The notes: generated from the sequence alone by a model not told the origin. A DNA stretch of 9,955 bases from Streptomyces sp. NRRL WC-3549 (GCF_000721935.1 NZ_KL585423.1:168157-178111), one strand, 5' to 3'; counted from the first letter of the stretch, positions 1-7,005 are shown. Translations and numbers: made by a program.

Positions 1-1410
<1,410 letters not shown>

Positions 1411-1427
1411 CCCGCCGTCCCGGCGGG
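1411..1427. terminator. Hairpin between convergent kinase and regulator genes
   Basis: CCCGCCG (1411-1417), a 3-nt loop and CGGCGGG (1421-1427) form a perfect 7-bp stem starting directly after the kinase stop codon and ending 9 bases before the stop codon of the opposite gene. It fills most of the 26-base gap, so it could terminate transcription from both sides. There is no U tract on either strand, which is common for actinomycete stem-loop terminators. Confidence 0.55.
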
Positions 1428-1436
1428 CCCCGCGGG

Positions 1437-2180
1437 TCAGTGCCCCGGGGCCGGGGGCCGCCCCTGGCGTTCCCGGATCCGGCCGGCGAGCATGGCGGCC
1501 TGGATACGGCGGCCGACGCCCAGTTTGGCGAGGATCGCGGAGATGCGGTTCTTGACGGTCTTCTCGGCCAGGAAGAGGCGCTCGGCGATCTCCCGGTTGG
1601 TGAGCCCCTCGCCGATGAGGTCCAGGATCTGCCGCTCCCTGGGAGTGAGCCGGTCCAGCTCCGACACCTCGGCGGCGGGCGGATGCTGGGGCCCCCGCAG
1701 CCTCGCCATCACCCGGGCGGTCGTCCGGGGGTCCAGCATGGAGGTGCCGGAGGCGACCGTGTGCACGGCGGCGACCAGGTCGGCGCCGTTGATCTGCTTC
1801 AGCACATAGCCGGCCGCGCCGGCCATGATGGCGTCGAACAGCGCCTCGTCGTCGTCGAACGACGTCAGCATCAGGCAGGCCAGCCCCGGCATCCGGGCGC
1901 GCAGTTCGCGGCAGACCTCGATGCCGGCGTGGTCACCGCCGCGGTCGTCGCCGAGCCGTACGTCCAGCACGGCGACCTGGGGCGCCACGGCCGGTACGCG
2001 GGCCAGCACCTCCCGGGCGTCGGAGGCCTCACCGACGACCTCGATGCCCCCGTCGGCCTCCAGCAGGTCGCGTACTCCACGCCGTACGACCTCGTGGTCG
2101 TCGAGGATGAAGACACGCACCGGGGAGGCGGGCGGTGACGAGGGCGTACTCGTCCGGGACTGCGCGGGATCGTCGTTCAC
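1437..2180 (-). CDS. DevR/DosR-type (NarL/FixJ family) response regulator
   Basis: This is a 247-residue regulator. The receiver domain (about 21-135) has an acidic pocket at D27/D28, the phosphoacceptor D73 in VLDVRL, T106 and K128. A LuxR-type helix-turn-helix (about 178-235) contains LTPRERQILDLIGEGLTNRE and FLAEKTVKNRIS. The recognition helix KTVKN matches the DosR segment that contacts DNA, so the target should be a DosR-like palindrome, and such palindromes occur at 2288 and 5026. About five extra residues (GDDRGGDHA before GIEVC) lie just after the phospho-Asp. I chose the GTG at 2180 because a GAG lies 6 bases upstream and the receiver begins 20 residues later; an in-frame ATG at 2279 would add 33 residues of unconserved-looking sequence. 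The gene is convergent with the kinase and divergent from the globin gene. Confidence 0.92.
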   Translation of the reverse strand: MNDDPAQSRTSTPSSPPASPVRVFILDDHEVVRRGVRDLLEADGGIEVVGEASDAREVLARVPAVAPQVAVLDVRLGDDRGGDHAGIEVCRELRARMPGLACLMLTSFDDDEALFDAIMAGAAGYVLKQINGADLVAAVHTVASGTSMLDPRTTARVMARLRGPQHPPAAEVSELDRLTPRERQILDLIGEGLTNREIAERLFLAEKTVKNRISAILAKLGVGRRIQAAMLAGRIRERQGRPPAPGH

Positions 2181-2287
2181 ACCATGCTCGATCGGTAGGG
2201 AACCGGGGCGGACCGGAACCAGTATGTGGCCGCCGCCGGGGCGGTCGGCGGCGGGGTCCGAGGACACGGTGAACCGCATTCCGGAAG

Positions 2288-2301
2288 GGGCCGAAAGGCC
2301 C
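2288..2301. promoter_or_regulatory. DosR-like operator GGGCC-GAAA-GGCCC
   Basis: This is a 14-bp palindrome with 5-bp arms and a 4-base centre. The mycobacterial DosR consensus core is GGGAC-TWWA-GTCCC, with the same 5-4-5 geometry and one changed arm base. The same arms recur twice at 5026-5054. It sits between the regulator and the globin gene, about 45 bases before a -10-like element. The palindrome is seen directly; binding by the regulator encoded here is inferred. Confidence 0.65.
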
Positions 2302-2303
2302 TG

Positions 2304-2319
2304 TGACCAGGGCCGGTCA
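2304..2319. promoter_or_regulatory. Second palindrome, TGACC-AGGGCC-GGTCA
   Basis: TGACC (2304-2308) and GGTCA (2315-2319) are inverted around six bases, two bases after the first operator. Its centre is 17 bp from the first palindrome's centre, close to the 15-bp spacing of the tandem boxes at 5026-5054. It may be a degenerate secondary site for the same regulator, placed near -40 of the predicted globin promoter. Confidence 0.35.
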
Positions 2320-2337
2320 GCACGAGGCACGCGGTGC

Positions 2338-2343
2338 CATACT
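2338..2343 (+). promoter_or_regulatory. Possible -10 element of the globin-reductase promoter
   Basis: CATACT lies 29 bases centre-to-centre downstream of the second palindrome and 46 from the first. This is a sensible spacing for an activator bound at about -40 and -55. No good -35 hexamer is visible, as expected for an activator-dependent promoter. The match is short and judged by eye only. Confidence 0.3.
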
Positions 2344-2409
2344 GGCGCCGCCCACAGGGTCCGGACGTCACCGGCCCCGTGCGGCCGAGGCCCGTCCCCC
2401 CGTCCCGCG

Positions 2410-2448
2410 GGCGACGCGAGCGCGCTGCGAGGTACCGCAGCCGTCGCC
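2410..2448 (+). other. Interrupted stem-loop in the globin gene leader
   Basis: GGCGACG (2410-2416) pairs with CGTCGCC (2442-2448), and GCTGCG (2424-2429) pairs with CGCAGC (2436-2441) around a 6-base loop. The two stems are contiguous on the 3' side and separated by a 7-base bulge on the 5' side. It ends 45 bases before the ribosome binding site. The pairing is exact, but function is unknown and GC-rich DNA forms such structures by chance. Confidence 0.35.
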
Positions 2449-2509
2449 GCACGTCCGCCGACGGGGCCTTGCGCACCCCCACCGCGCCGTCCCGAGGAGC
2501 CACCTGCCC

Positions 2510-3844
2510 ATGAACACCCCGAGCGAGGACTATCACGCACTGCTCGCGCGGCACGACGCGATGCGGCTGCGGCGACGCATCCTGACCCCGGAGGGGAGCG
2601 GCGGCGACACCCGGCGTCCCCCCGCGCCGGAGCCCTACGACGGATCGGCCGACCAGCTGCTCATCGAGGAGTCCCTGCCGCTGGTGGACCCGTTGGAGGA
2701 GCTGATCGCGGACCTCTACCAGGTCCTGTTCGACCGGCATCCGTACCTGCGGTCGCTGTTCCCCGGGTCGATGGCGTTCCAGCAGGCCCATCTGGCGGCC
2801 GCCTTCCGGTATCTGATCGGCCATCTGCACCGCACCGACGAGGTGGCCGAGCGCTTCACCCAGCTGGGGCGCGACCACCGGAAGCTCGGTGTCCGCCCGG
2901 CGCACTTCACCGCGTTCGAGGGGGCGCTCGTCGAGGCGCTGCGCCTGCGCGCGGGGGCCCGGTGGACCGGTCCCCTGGAGGACGCCTGGCTGCGGATGCT
3001 GCGCCTGGCGGTCTCCTCGATGGTCCGGGGCGAGAACGAGGCGATCGCCGAACTCTCCAGCTGGGAGGCGACGGTGACCGCCCACGAGCTGCGCACCCCC
3101 GACCTCGCGGTCCTGCGGGTGCGTCCGCAGCAGCCCTATCCCTTCCGTGCCGGGCAGTACGCCTCCCTGGAGTCCCCGCTGCTGGAGCAGGCCTGGCGTC
3201 CGTACTACCTGGCGCGGGCCCCGCACCAGGACGGCGAACTGGAGTTCCACGTACGCGCCCGGCGGGCCGGCGGGGTGAGCGACGCGCTGGTGCACGGGAC
3301 GCGGACGGGCGGCACCCTCCGGCTCGGTGCCCCCCGGGGCCGGCTGGCGCTGCCCGACGGGGCGGCGGACTCCGACGTCCTGCTGATCGCGTCCGGGACC
3401 GGCTGGGCCCCGATGAAGGCGCTGCTCCAGGAGATCGACGCCGTGTCCTCGTCCCGCACCCGGGTGCGGCTGCTGCTGGAGGCCGGTGCGCCGGAGGAGT
3501 CCGGGGCGACCGCCGGCATGTACGACACGGCGTATCTGGAGGCGTTCCGGCGTGGACGTCCGTGGCTGACCGTCCTGCCCACGCACTCGGCGGTCCACGC
3601 CGCGGGCGGTGCGCTGCGGGTCCTGAACGGGGTGCTCGCGCCGCGCCCGGGGACCTCCTCCCCTCCGCACGCCTTCCTGGCCCTGGCCCCCGAGGTGCCC
3701 ACGGCCGAGCCGGCGCGGACCGTGGCGGCCGGGCTGGCCGCCGCCGGGGTGCCGGAGGCATGGGTCCATCAGGACACCTCCGGAGTCGTGGACGTCACAG
3801 AAGCGTCTGCCAGTACGACCAGAACCGGGTCCCTATCAGCGTGA
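2510..3844 (+). CDS. Flavohemoglobin-like globin-FAD/NAD reductase fusion
   Basis: The protein has 444 residues, longer than the roughly 400 of classic flavohemoglobins because of an extra N-terminal segment of about 50. The globin part (about 52-185) has a B10 Tyr candidate (Y70 in LYQVLFDRHPYLRSLFP), Gln at the E7 region (Q91/Q92) and the proximal His H123 in DHRKLGVRPAHF. The reductase part has RAGQY (213-217) for FAD and GTGWAP (296-301) for the pyridine nucleotide. The family oxidises NO to nitrate using O2 and NAD(P)H in the cytoplasm. Two signatures are weak: the usual R-x-Y-S is RPYYL (230-234), and the C-terminal CGP-like motif reads LAPE (392-395), so electron donor use may differ. 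The ATG at 2510 is preceded by GAGGAG at 2494-2499. The 3' end overlaps the opposite gene by 50 bases. DosR-like palindromes upstream suggest gas-responsive induction. Confidence 0.87.
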   Translation: MNTPSEDYHALLARHDAMRLRRRILTPEGSGGDTRRPPAPEPYDGSADQLLIEESLPLVDPLEELIADLYQVLFDRHPYLRSLFPGSMAFQQAHLAAAFRYLIGHLHRTDEVAERFTQLGRDHRKLGVRPAHFTAFEGALVEALRLRAGARWTGPLEDAWLRMLRLAVSSMVRGENEAIAELSSWEATVTAHELRTPDLAVLRVRPQQPYPFRAGQYASLESPLLEQAWRPYYLARAPHQDGELEFHVRARRAGGVSDALVHGTRTGGTLRLGAPRGRLALPDGAADSDVLLIASGTGWAPMKALLQEIDAVSSSRTRVRLLLEAGAPEESGATAGMYDTAYLEAFRRGRPWLTVLPTHSAVHAAGGALRVLNGVLAPRPGTSSPPHAFLALAPEVPTAEPARTVAAGLAAAGVPEAWVHQDTSGVVDVTEASASTTRTGSLSA

Positions 3845-4445
3845 GGACGACCAGGCACCAGGTCACCGGCACCACGAGCGGGAACTCCAGCACCGCCGCC
3901 ACCAGGGCGCGCGGTGCCGGGAGCACCCCGTGGCGGAGGTTGTGCAGGGTGGTGTGCCAGAACAGGAACACGGTGACCACCCAGACGAGCACACACCACA
4001 GGCACAGCGCGCCGATGTCGTACAGCGCCTGCGTCATCAGCCACATGCAGAAGACGGCGCCCGCGAGCGTGCCGAGGTTGAGGCCCAGCCAGTACCAGGG
4101 CCGGTAGCGCGCCCCCGCCAGCACCCCGGCGCCCACCCCCAGCACCACCGCGAAGCCGATCAGGCCGATGAGCGGGTTGGGGAAGCCGAACACCGACGCC
4201 TGCTCACTGCGCATCACGTCCGTGCAGGAGAGCACGGGGTTCAGCGTGCAGGCGGGGACGAACCCGGGGTCCATGAGCAGTTCGAACTTGTCGACGGTGA
4301 TCACGAAGGAGGCCAGCAGCCCGAGCGCCGAGGTGACCACGAGCAGCCACCCGAACCCCTGCCGCGCCCCGACGCGCAGGGGTCCGTCGCCGTCGTGCGC
4401 GTCCCGCGCGCCGGCCGTCCGCGACCCGCGCTCCAGCACTGTCAT
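3795..4445 (-). CDS. VKOR-family membrane oxidoreductase (disulfide bond formation)
   Basis: This 216-residue membrane protein has about five hydrophobic segments (about 31-53, 87-110, 114-140, 145-165, 183-207). It carries the vitamin K epoxide reductase cysteines: a CxxC active site C148-L-W-C151 and a loop pair, C66 and C74. Bacterial VKORs reoxidise DsbA-like thioredoxin-fold proteins outside the membrane and pass electrons to menaquinone. Many homologues carry a fused thioredoxin domain; this one does not, so its partner must be encoded elsewhere. The start ATG overlaps the upstream stop codon in an ATGA (4442-4445), with GGGGGCGGG before it, indicating translational coupling to the SLOG-like gene. 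The last 50 bases overlap the globin gene tail to tail. The family call is strong; the redox partner is unknown. Confidence 0.9.
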   Translation of the reverse strand: MTVLERGSRTAGARDAHDGDGPLRVGARQGFGWLLVVTSALGLLASFVITVDKFELLMDPGFVPACTLNPVLSCTDVMRSEQASVFGFPNPLIGLIGFAVVLGVGAGVLAGARYRPWYWLGLNLGTLAGAVFCMWLMTQALYDIGALCLWCVLVWVVTVFLFWHTTLHNLRHGVLPAPRALVAAVLEFPLVVPVTWCLVVLTLIGTRFWSYWQTLL

Positions 4446-4885
4446 GCCCGCCCCCGTACGGAGCCCTCGGGCCAGACGACCTCCACCGGGATGCCCCGCG
4501 TACGGGCGAAGGCGACCAGGTGCGCGGTGGCGTCCCGGCCGTCGGTGCGTGAGCCGTCCCATACGGCGAACACGGTCCGGCTCTCCTCGACCAGGCGTTC
4601 GTCGGCGCAGACGCAGGCGTCGCGGTCGGCCGGGTCGAACGCCAGCAGCCGTAGCCGGTCCTGCTCGGGGAGCGCGGCGGGCACCACACCCTGGGCCGGC
4701 AGCAGGACGGTCAGCTTCCGGCCGGTCTCCCGGGCGGCCCGCCCGGACACCAGGGGCAGCCCCGCCCCCGCCCGTACGAGGGCGGCCGCGCCTTCCGCCA
4801 GCCGTCCCAGCCGCGCTCTCAGCTCGGCCTCCACCAGTTCCAGGGTTCTGCTGCCCAGGTCCCTGTGCCCGACGACCGCGATCAC
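4442..4885 (-). CDS. SLOG-superfamily-like small protein, first gene of the VKOR operon
   Basis: The protein has 147 residues. It begins with a Rossmann-like strand and turn (MIAVVGHRDL, 1-10). Near the C-terminus it has AVWDG (107-111), then a helix containing TAHLVAFARTRG and a last strand PVEVVWPEG. This pattern resembles actinobacterial SLOG/LOG-like proteins, whose fold binds nucleotides or nucleotide-derived ligands. The usual Gly-Gly-Thr before the final helix is here DGRDAT, so ligand binding is uncertain. The start is GTG at 4885, preceded by GGGAGGGG at 6-base spacing. It shares an ATGA overlap with the VKOR gene, so the two are probably made in fixed ratio. It may sense a nucleotide or redox ligand for the membrane enzyme; this is a guess from context. 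Confidence 0.75.
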   Translation of the reverse strand: MIAVVGHRDLGSRTLELVEAELRARLGRLAEGAAALVRAGAGLPLVSGRAARETGRKLTVLLPAQGVVPAALPEQDRLRLLAFDPADRDACVCADERLVEESRTVFAVWDGSRTDGRDATAHLVAFARTRGIPVEVVWPEGSVRGRA

Positions 4886-4947
4886 CGCGTACCCCTCCCG
4901 CGCGTCTTCGTCCCGCCCGCCCGGGCGGAACCCGTCGCACGCCGCGG

Positions 4948-4984
4948 CCCGGCCCCGGTGGCGCCGTCGGGCCGGGGCCCCGGC
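4948..4984. repeat. GC-rich inverted repeats upstream of the SLOG-like gene
   Basis: CCCGGCCC (4948-4955) pairs with GGGCCGGG (4969-4976) around 13 bases. A perfect 14-bp palindrome, GCCGGGG-CCCCGGC, covers 4971-4984 and competes with that stem. The region lies in what would be the leader of the SLOG-VKOR operon. Whether it is a control structure or chance pairing in extremely GC-rich DNA cannot be told by eye. Confidence 0.3.
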
Positions 4985-5011
4985 ATGCGATACCCGAGTG
5001 AACCGAGGAAG

Positions 5012-5024
5012 AGCCCGCCGGGCT
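5012..5024. promoter_or_regulatory. Palindrome AGCCCG-C-CGGGCT next to the tandem operators
   Basis: Six-base arms surround a single central base, ending one base before the first DosR-like box. Its centre is 14.5 bp from that of the first box, continuing the near 15-bp spacing. The arms and spacer differ from the 5-4-5 boxes, so it may be a third, weaker site or a site for another protein. Confidence 0.3.
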
Positions 5025-5025
5025 A

Positions 5026-5054
5026 GGGCCGTTCGGCCCCGGGCCGTTCGGCCC
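5026..5054. promoter_or_regulatory. Tandem DosR-like operators, two copies of GGGCC-GTTC-GGCCC
   Basis: Identical 14-bp palindromes occupy 5026-5039 and 5041-5054, separated by one C, with centres 15 bp apart. Both match the box at 2288-2301 in the arms and differ in two of the four central bases on this strand. They lie between the divergent SLOG-VKOR operon and the flavin split-barrel gene, so they may serve both. TGTACT at 5078-5083 is a weak -10 candidate about 33 bp from the second centre, which would put the boxes near -43 and -58 of the split-barrel gene. DosR-family regulators often bind paired boxes. Confidence 0.7.
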
Positions 5055-5121
5055 TGTCGCCGGGCGGCTCACCGCGGTGTACTCGGGGGCAGGCGAGGAG
5101 ACCAGGAGACGAGGCCGCACC

Positions 5122-5631
5122 ATGAGCCACACACGGCACCAGTCGCCCCGCACGTCCGTGCGTACGGCGGAGTCGAGGCCCCCGGCGGTACCGCCCGCGG
5201 CCGGCCACCCGGTCTCCCGCACCCCGCGGCGCACGGTCGAGCTGACGGCCGCCCAGGCGATGGCGCTGCTCGCCGGGGCGCCGCTCGGGCGGATCGTCTT
5301 CACCCGGCACGCACTGCCCGCCATCCGGCCGGTGAACCACCTGGTGGACGCAGGGCGGATCGTCATCCGGACACACCGCGACTCGGACCTGTTCCAACAG
5401 GCCCGTCAGCACGGCGGCCTCGGGGTCGTGGTCGCCTACCAGGCCGACGACATCGATCCGCTGACCCATCAGGGCTGGAGCGTCGTGGCCACGGGGTACT
5501 GCCACCCCGTCACCGACCCGGAGGCCCTGCTGCGGTACCAGCGGCTGATCAGGCCCTGGCCGGACCGGCCGATGGAGGCGGCCGTACGCATCAGTCCCGA
5601 CCTGGTCACCGGGGTCCGGCTGACGGCCTGA
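5122..5631 (+). CDS. Pyridoxamine 5'-phosphate oxidase-like flavin split-barrel protein
   Basis: The protein has 169 residues. An N-terminal Pro/Arg-rich tail of about 35 residues looks disordered. A split-barrel fold follows, with GRIVFTRHALPAIRPVNHLV at 56-75, the VIRTHRDSDLF region (81-91), VAYQADDID (104-112) and GWSVVATG (118-125). This is the Pyridox_ox_2-type family, which binds FMN or F420 and whose substrates are mostly unknown; related proteins belong to the mycobacterial DosR regulon. It is unlikely to be true PNPOx. I chose the ATG at 5122, with GAGG 7 bases upstream; an earlier in-frame GTG at 5077 would add 15 residues lacking similarity to the family. It is divergent from the SLOG-VKOR pair across the tandem DosR-like boxes. 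Confidence 0.87.
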   Translation: MSHTRHQSPRTSVRTAESRPPAVPPAAGHPVSRTPRRTVELTAAQAMALLAGAPLGRIVFTRHALPAIRPVNHLVDAGRIVIRTHRDSDLFQQARQHGGLGVVVAYQADDIDPLTHQGWSVVATGYCHPVTDPEALLRYQRLIRPWPDRPMEAAVRISPDLVTGVRLTA

Positions 5632-5638
5632 CGGTGCA

Positions 5639-5684
5639 CCGCCCGCCGGCGCCGGAATACGACGGGGCGGTCGCATGCGGGCGG
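5639..5684. terminator. Possible bidirectional terminator between convergent genes
   Basis: CCGCCCGC (5639-5646) pairs with GCGGGCGG (5677-5684), enclosing 30 bases that include the palindrome CCGGCGCCGG (5646-5655). It fills the 54-base gap between the split-barrel gene and the convergent DUF397 gene. The long loop and absence of a U tract make this tentative. Confidence 0.4.
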
Positions 5685-5685
5685 C

Positions 5686-5895
5686 TCAGACGCCCATGGC
5701 GCTGTCCTTCACGGCGGACACGAACGACGACCAGCCGTCCGCAGCGAAGACGAGTACCGGGCCCTGCGGGTCCTTGCTGTCACGCACGGGAACAGCAGAG
5801 GCGAAGTCATCGCAGACCTCGACGCATTCGCCGCCGTCCGAGTTGCTGTACGAACTCTTACGCCAAGAAACCGCGCTCAGGTCGAGGGATCGCAC
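5686..5895 (-). CDS. DUF397 small protein, partner of the XRE regulator
   Basis: This 69-residue protein has the DUF397 pattern: SWRKSSYSNSDGGECVEV (10-27), then VPVRDSKDP and a C-terminal WSSFVSAVK. These small proteins are nearly always encoded next to XRE/DUF5753 regulators in Streptomyces, where pairs such as Scr1/Scr2 have been studied as toxin-antitoxin-like or developmental and antibiotic regulators. The start is GTG at 5895, preceded by GGAGGA at 6-base spacing inside the upstream gene. The two genes overlap by 19 bases, indicating coupled translation. The family call is secure; molecular function is not established from sequence. Confidence 0.9.
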   Translation of the reverse strand: MRSLDLSAVSWRKSSYSNSDGGECVEVCDDFASAVPVRDSKDPQGPVLVFAADGWSSFVSAVKDSAMGV

Positions 5896-6719
5896 CGTAC
5901 TTCCTCCAACAGGCTCAGGACGAACTTCCGCGACTCAGCAGGAGACAACGCCATGTCACGCACCGCATCGTAGGCACGTTGAAGCCGGTCCACCGGCTGG
6001 TTCGCCTCGATGAGGTCACCCCTGTACGCGTTCTCCGTGTAGGCGACGGTACGCCCATCTGGAAGCCGCAGGAACATCAGCGTCGTACTGTCCAAGCCGT
6101 ACGGTCCTGCGCGGAGCGGAAGTACATGAAGCGTCACGTTCTCCCGATCACCGAGTTCCCCCAAGTACTCCAACTGCCGTCGCCACTCAGCCGCATCCCG
6201 CAGCGGCGTCCGCAGCACCGCCTCCGACACGATCGTGCGGAACGGCGGTGGGCCGTCGCCCGTCAGCAGCTCTCTCCGTCCCATCCGCGCCTCGACCTGC
6301 TGGTCCAGCTCCTCGCCCGTGATCCCACCTGCCGCCAGCACCTCCCGGGCGTACCCCGGCGTCTGCAACAGCCCCGGCAGCACACTCACCGCGAAGTGCC
6401 ACAGACTCGTCGCCTCCGCCTCCAGCGCCATGTACCGCCGGTACCGCTCCTTGAACTGCGACTGGTCGTTGATCGCCAACTCCCACAGAGCCAGCAGCAT
6501 GCCCGGTGTCCCGTAGTACTGGTCCAGCGCCTGTACGACCTCCGGGCCGCCGACCGTCTCGCCCTTCTCCATCTTGCCGAACAACGACCAGTCCCAGCCC
6601 AGCCGTTCGCCGAGCCGTCGCAGGCTGTCGCCCCGCTCGGTGCGCAGGTGCCGCAGCTCCTCCGCGAACCGTGCCCGTGGTTCCCTGCTGCGGCCTGTGA
6701 CCGCCCGCCTCGTCGGCAT
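5877..6719 (-). CDS. XRE-family regulator with DUF5753 (Scr1-type)
   Basis: The protein has 280 residues. An N-terminal helix-turn-helix (about 16-70) contains ELRHLRTERGDSLRRLGERL and KMEKGE. A long C-terminal DUF5753 domain includes YRRYMALEAEATSLWHF, VLPGLLQTPGYAREVL and, later, RTIVSEAVLRTPL. NCBI names such proteins Scr1-family TA-system antitoxin-like regulators. It probably binds its own promoter and interacts with the overlapping DUF397 protein. The ATG at 6719 follows GGAGG at 5-base spacing. The frame is open further upstream, but that part looks non-coding. The coding segment is noticeably less GC-rich than its neighbours, suggesting separate acquisition. No third partner such as an RsbW-like kinase or BldB-like gene is seen beside it. 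Confidence 0.9.
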   Translation of the reverse strand: MPTRRAVTGRSREPRARFAEELRHLRTERGDSLRRLGERLGWDWSLFGKMEKGETVGGPEVVQALDQYYGTPGMLLALWELAINDQSQFKERYRRYMALEAEATSLWHFAVSVLPGLLQTPGYAREVLAAGGITGEELDQQVEARMGRRELLTGDGPPPFRTIVSEAVLRTPLRDAAEWRRQLEYLGELGDRENVTLHVLPLRAGPYGLDSTTLMFLRLPDGRTVAYTENAYRGDLIEANQPVDRLQRAYDAVRDMALSPAESRKFVLSLLEEVRCDPST

Positions 6720-6930
6720 CGCGCCCTCCGTGGTACGTGTGGAACATGCGGGAGGCGCCCGAGAAGCACCCGTGACGACCCCGCACGGAACGTAGTACCG
6801 GGCACACGGCCAGGCAGAGGAATCCGCGAAAGAACAGCCGAAGGAAGACACCTCCTGACGTCACCGTCACGGGGAGGGCGCCCAGGCCTCGGCCCTGCCC
6901 CTCAGCGCGGTCGTGCCCCAGGCCGGTGCC

Positions 6931-6958
6931 GCCGGTCACCGCGGGCGCGGTGACCGGC
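6931..6958 (-). terminator. Strong hairpin downstream of the monooxygenase gene
   Basis: GCCGGTCACCGC (6931-6942) and GCGGTGACCGGC (6947-6958) form a perfect 12-bp stem with a 4-base loop, 48 bases past the stop codon of the monooxygenase. The position and strength fit a transcription terminator for that gene; no U tract follows. The rest of the 286-base gap (6720-7005) shows no gene; the promoter of the XRE gene should lie near 6720-6850. Confidence 0.65.
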
Positions 6959-7005
6959 GGTGCCCGGCCGGGACTCCGGCTCACCGGCGGGCCGGAGCGG
7001 CCCGG

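Larger units (their letters stand above)
2181..2509. promoter_or_regulatory. Divergent regulatory region between response regulator and globin-reductase genes
   Basis: This 329-base gene-free stretch separates two divergent genes. It contains a DosR-like palindrome (2288-2301), a second imperfect palindrome (2304-2319), a -10-like CATACT (2338-2343), a large interrupted hairpin (2410-2448) and the ribosome binding site of the globin gene (2494-2499). The layout suggests the main promoter drives the globin gene, with a leader of about 160 bases. No convincing promoter for the regulator could be picked out by eye. Confidence 0.6.

Noticed and set aside
2181..2279. ATG at 2279 as the start of the response regulator
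   Set aside because: The extra 33 residues resemble no receiver-domain leader and the ribosome binding site is poor. It is kept only as an alternative to the GTG at 2180.
5077..5121. N-terminal extension of the split-barrel protein from GTG at 5077
   Set aside because: The ATG at 5122 has a GAGG at ideal spacing, and the extension would start within the likely promoter next to the tandem operators.
6720..6851. Upstream extension of the XRE regulator
   Set aside because: The ATG at 6719 has a strong GGAGG site, and the extension encodes low-complexity Cys/Ser/Ala-rich sequence unlike the family.
3930..6953. A 1007-codon open frame on the plus strand, and other long open frames such as 1825-4107 and 7351-8877
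   Set aside because: They lie antisense to or out of frame with recognisable genes, have the Arg/Pro/Gly/Ala-rich composition of GC-rich shadow frames, and show no domain motifs.
6989..7003. GGGCC-GGAGC-GGCCC as another DosR-like box
   Set aside because: The spacer is five bases, not four, so the two half-sites are on a different helical spacing. It lies just past the 3' end of the monooxygenase gene rather than in a promoter.
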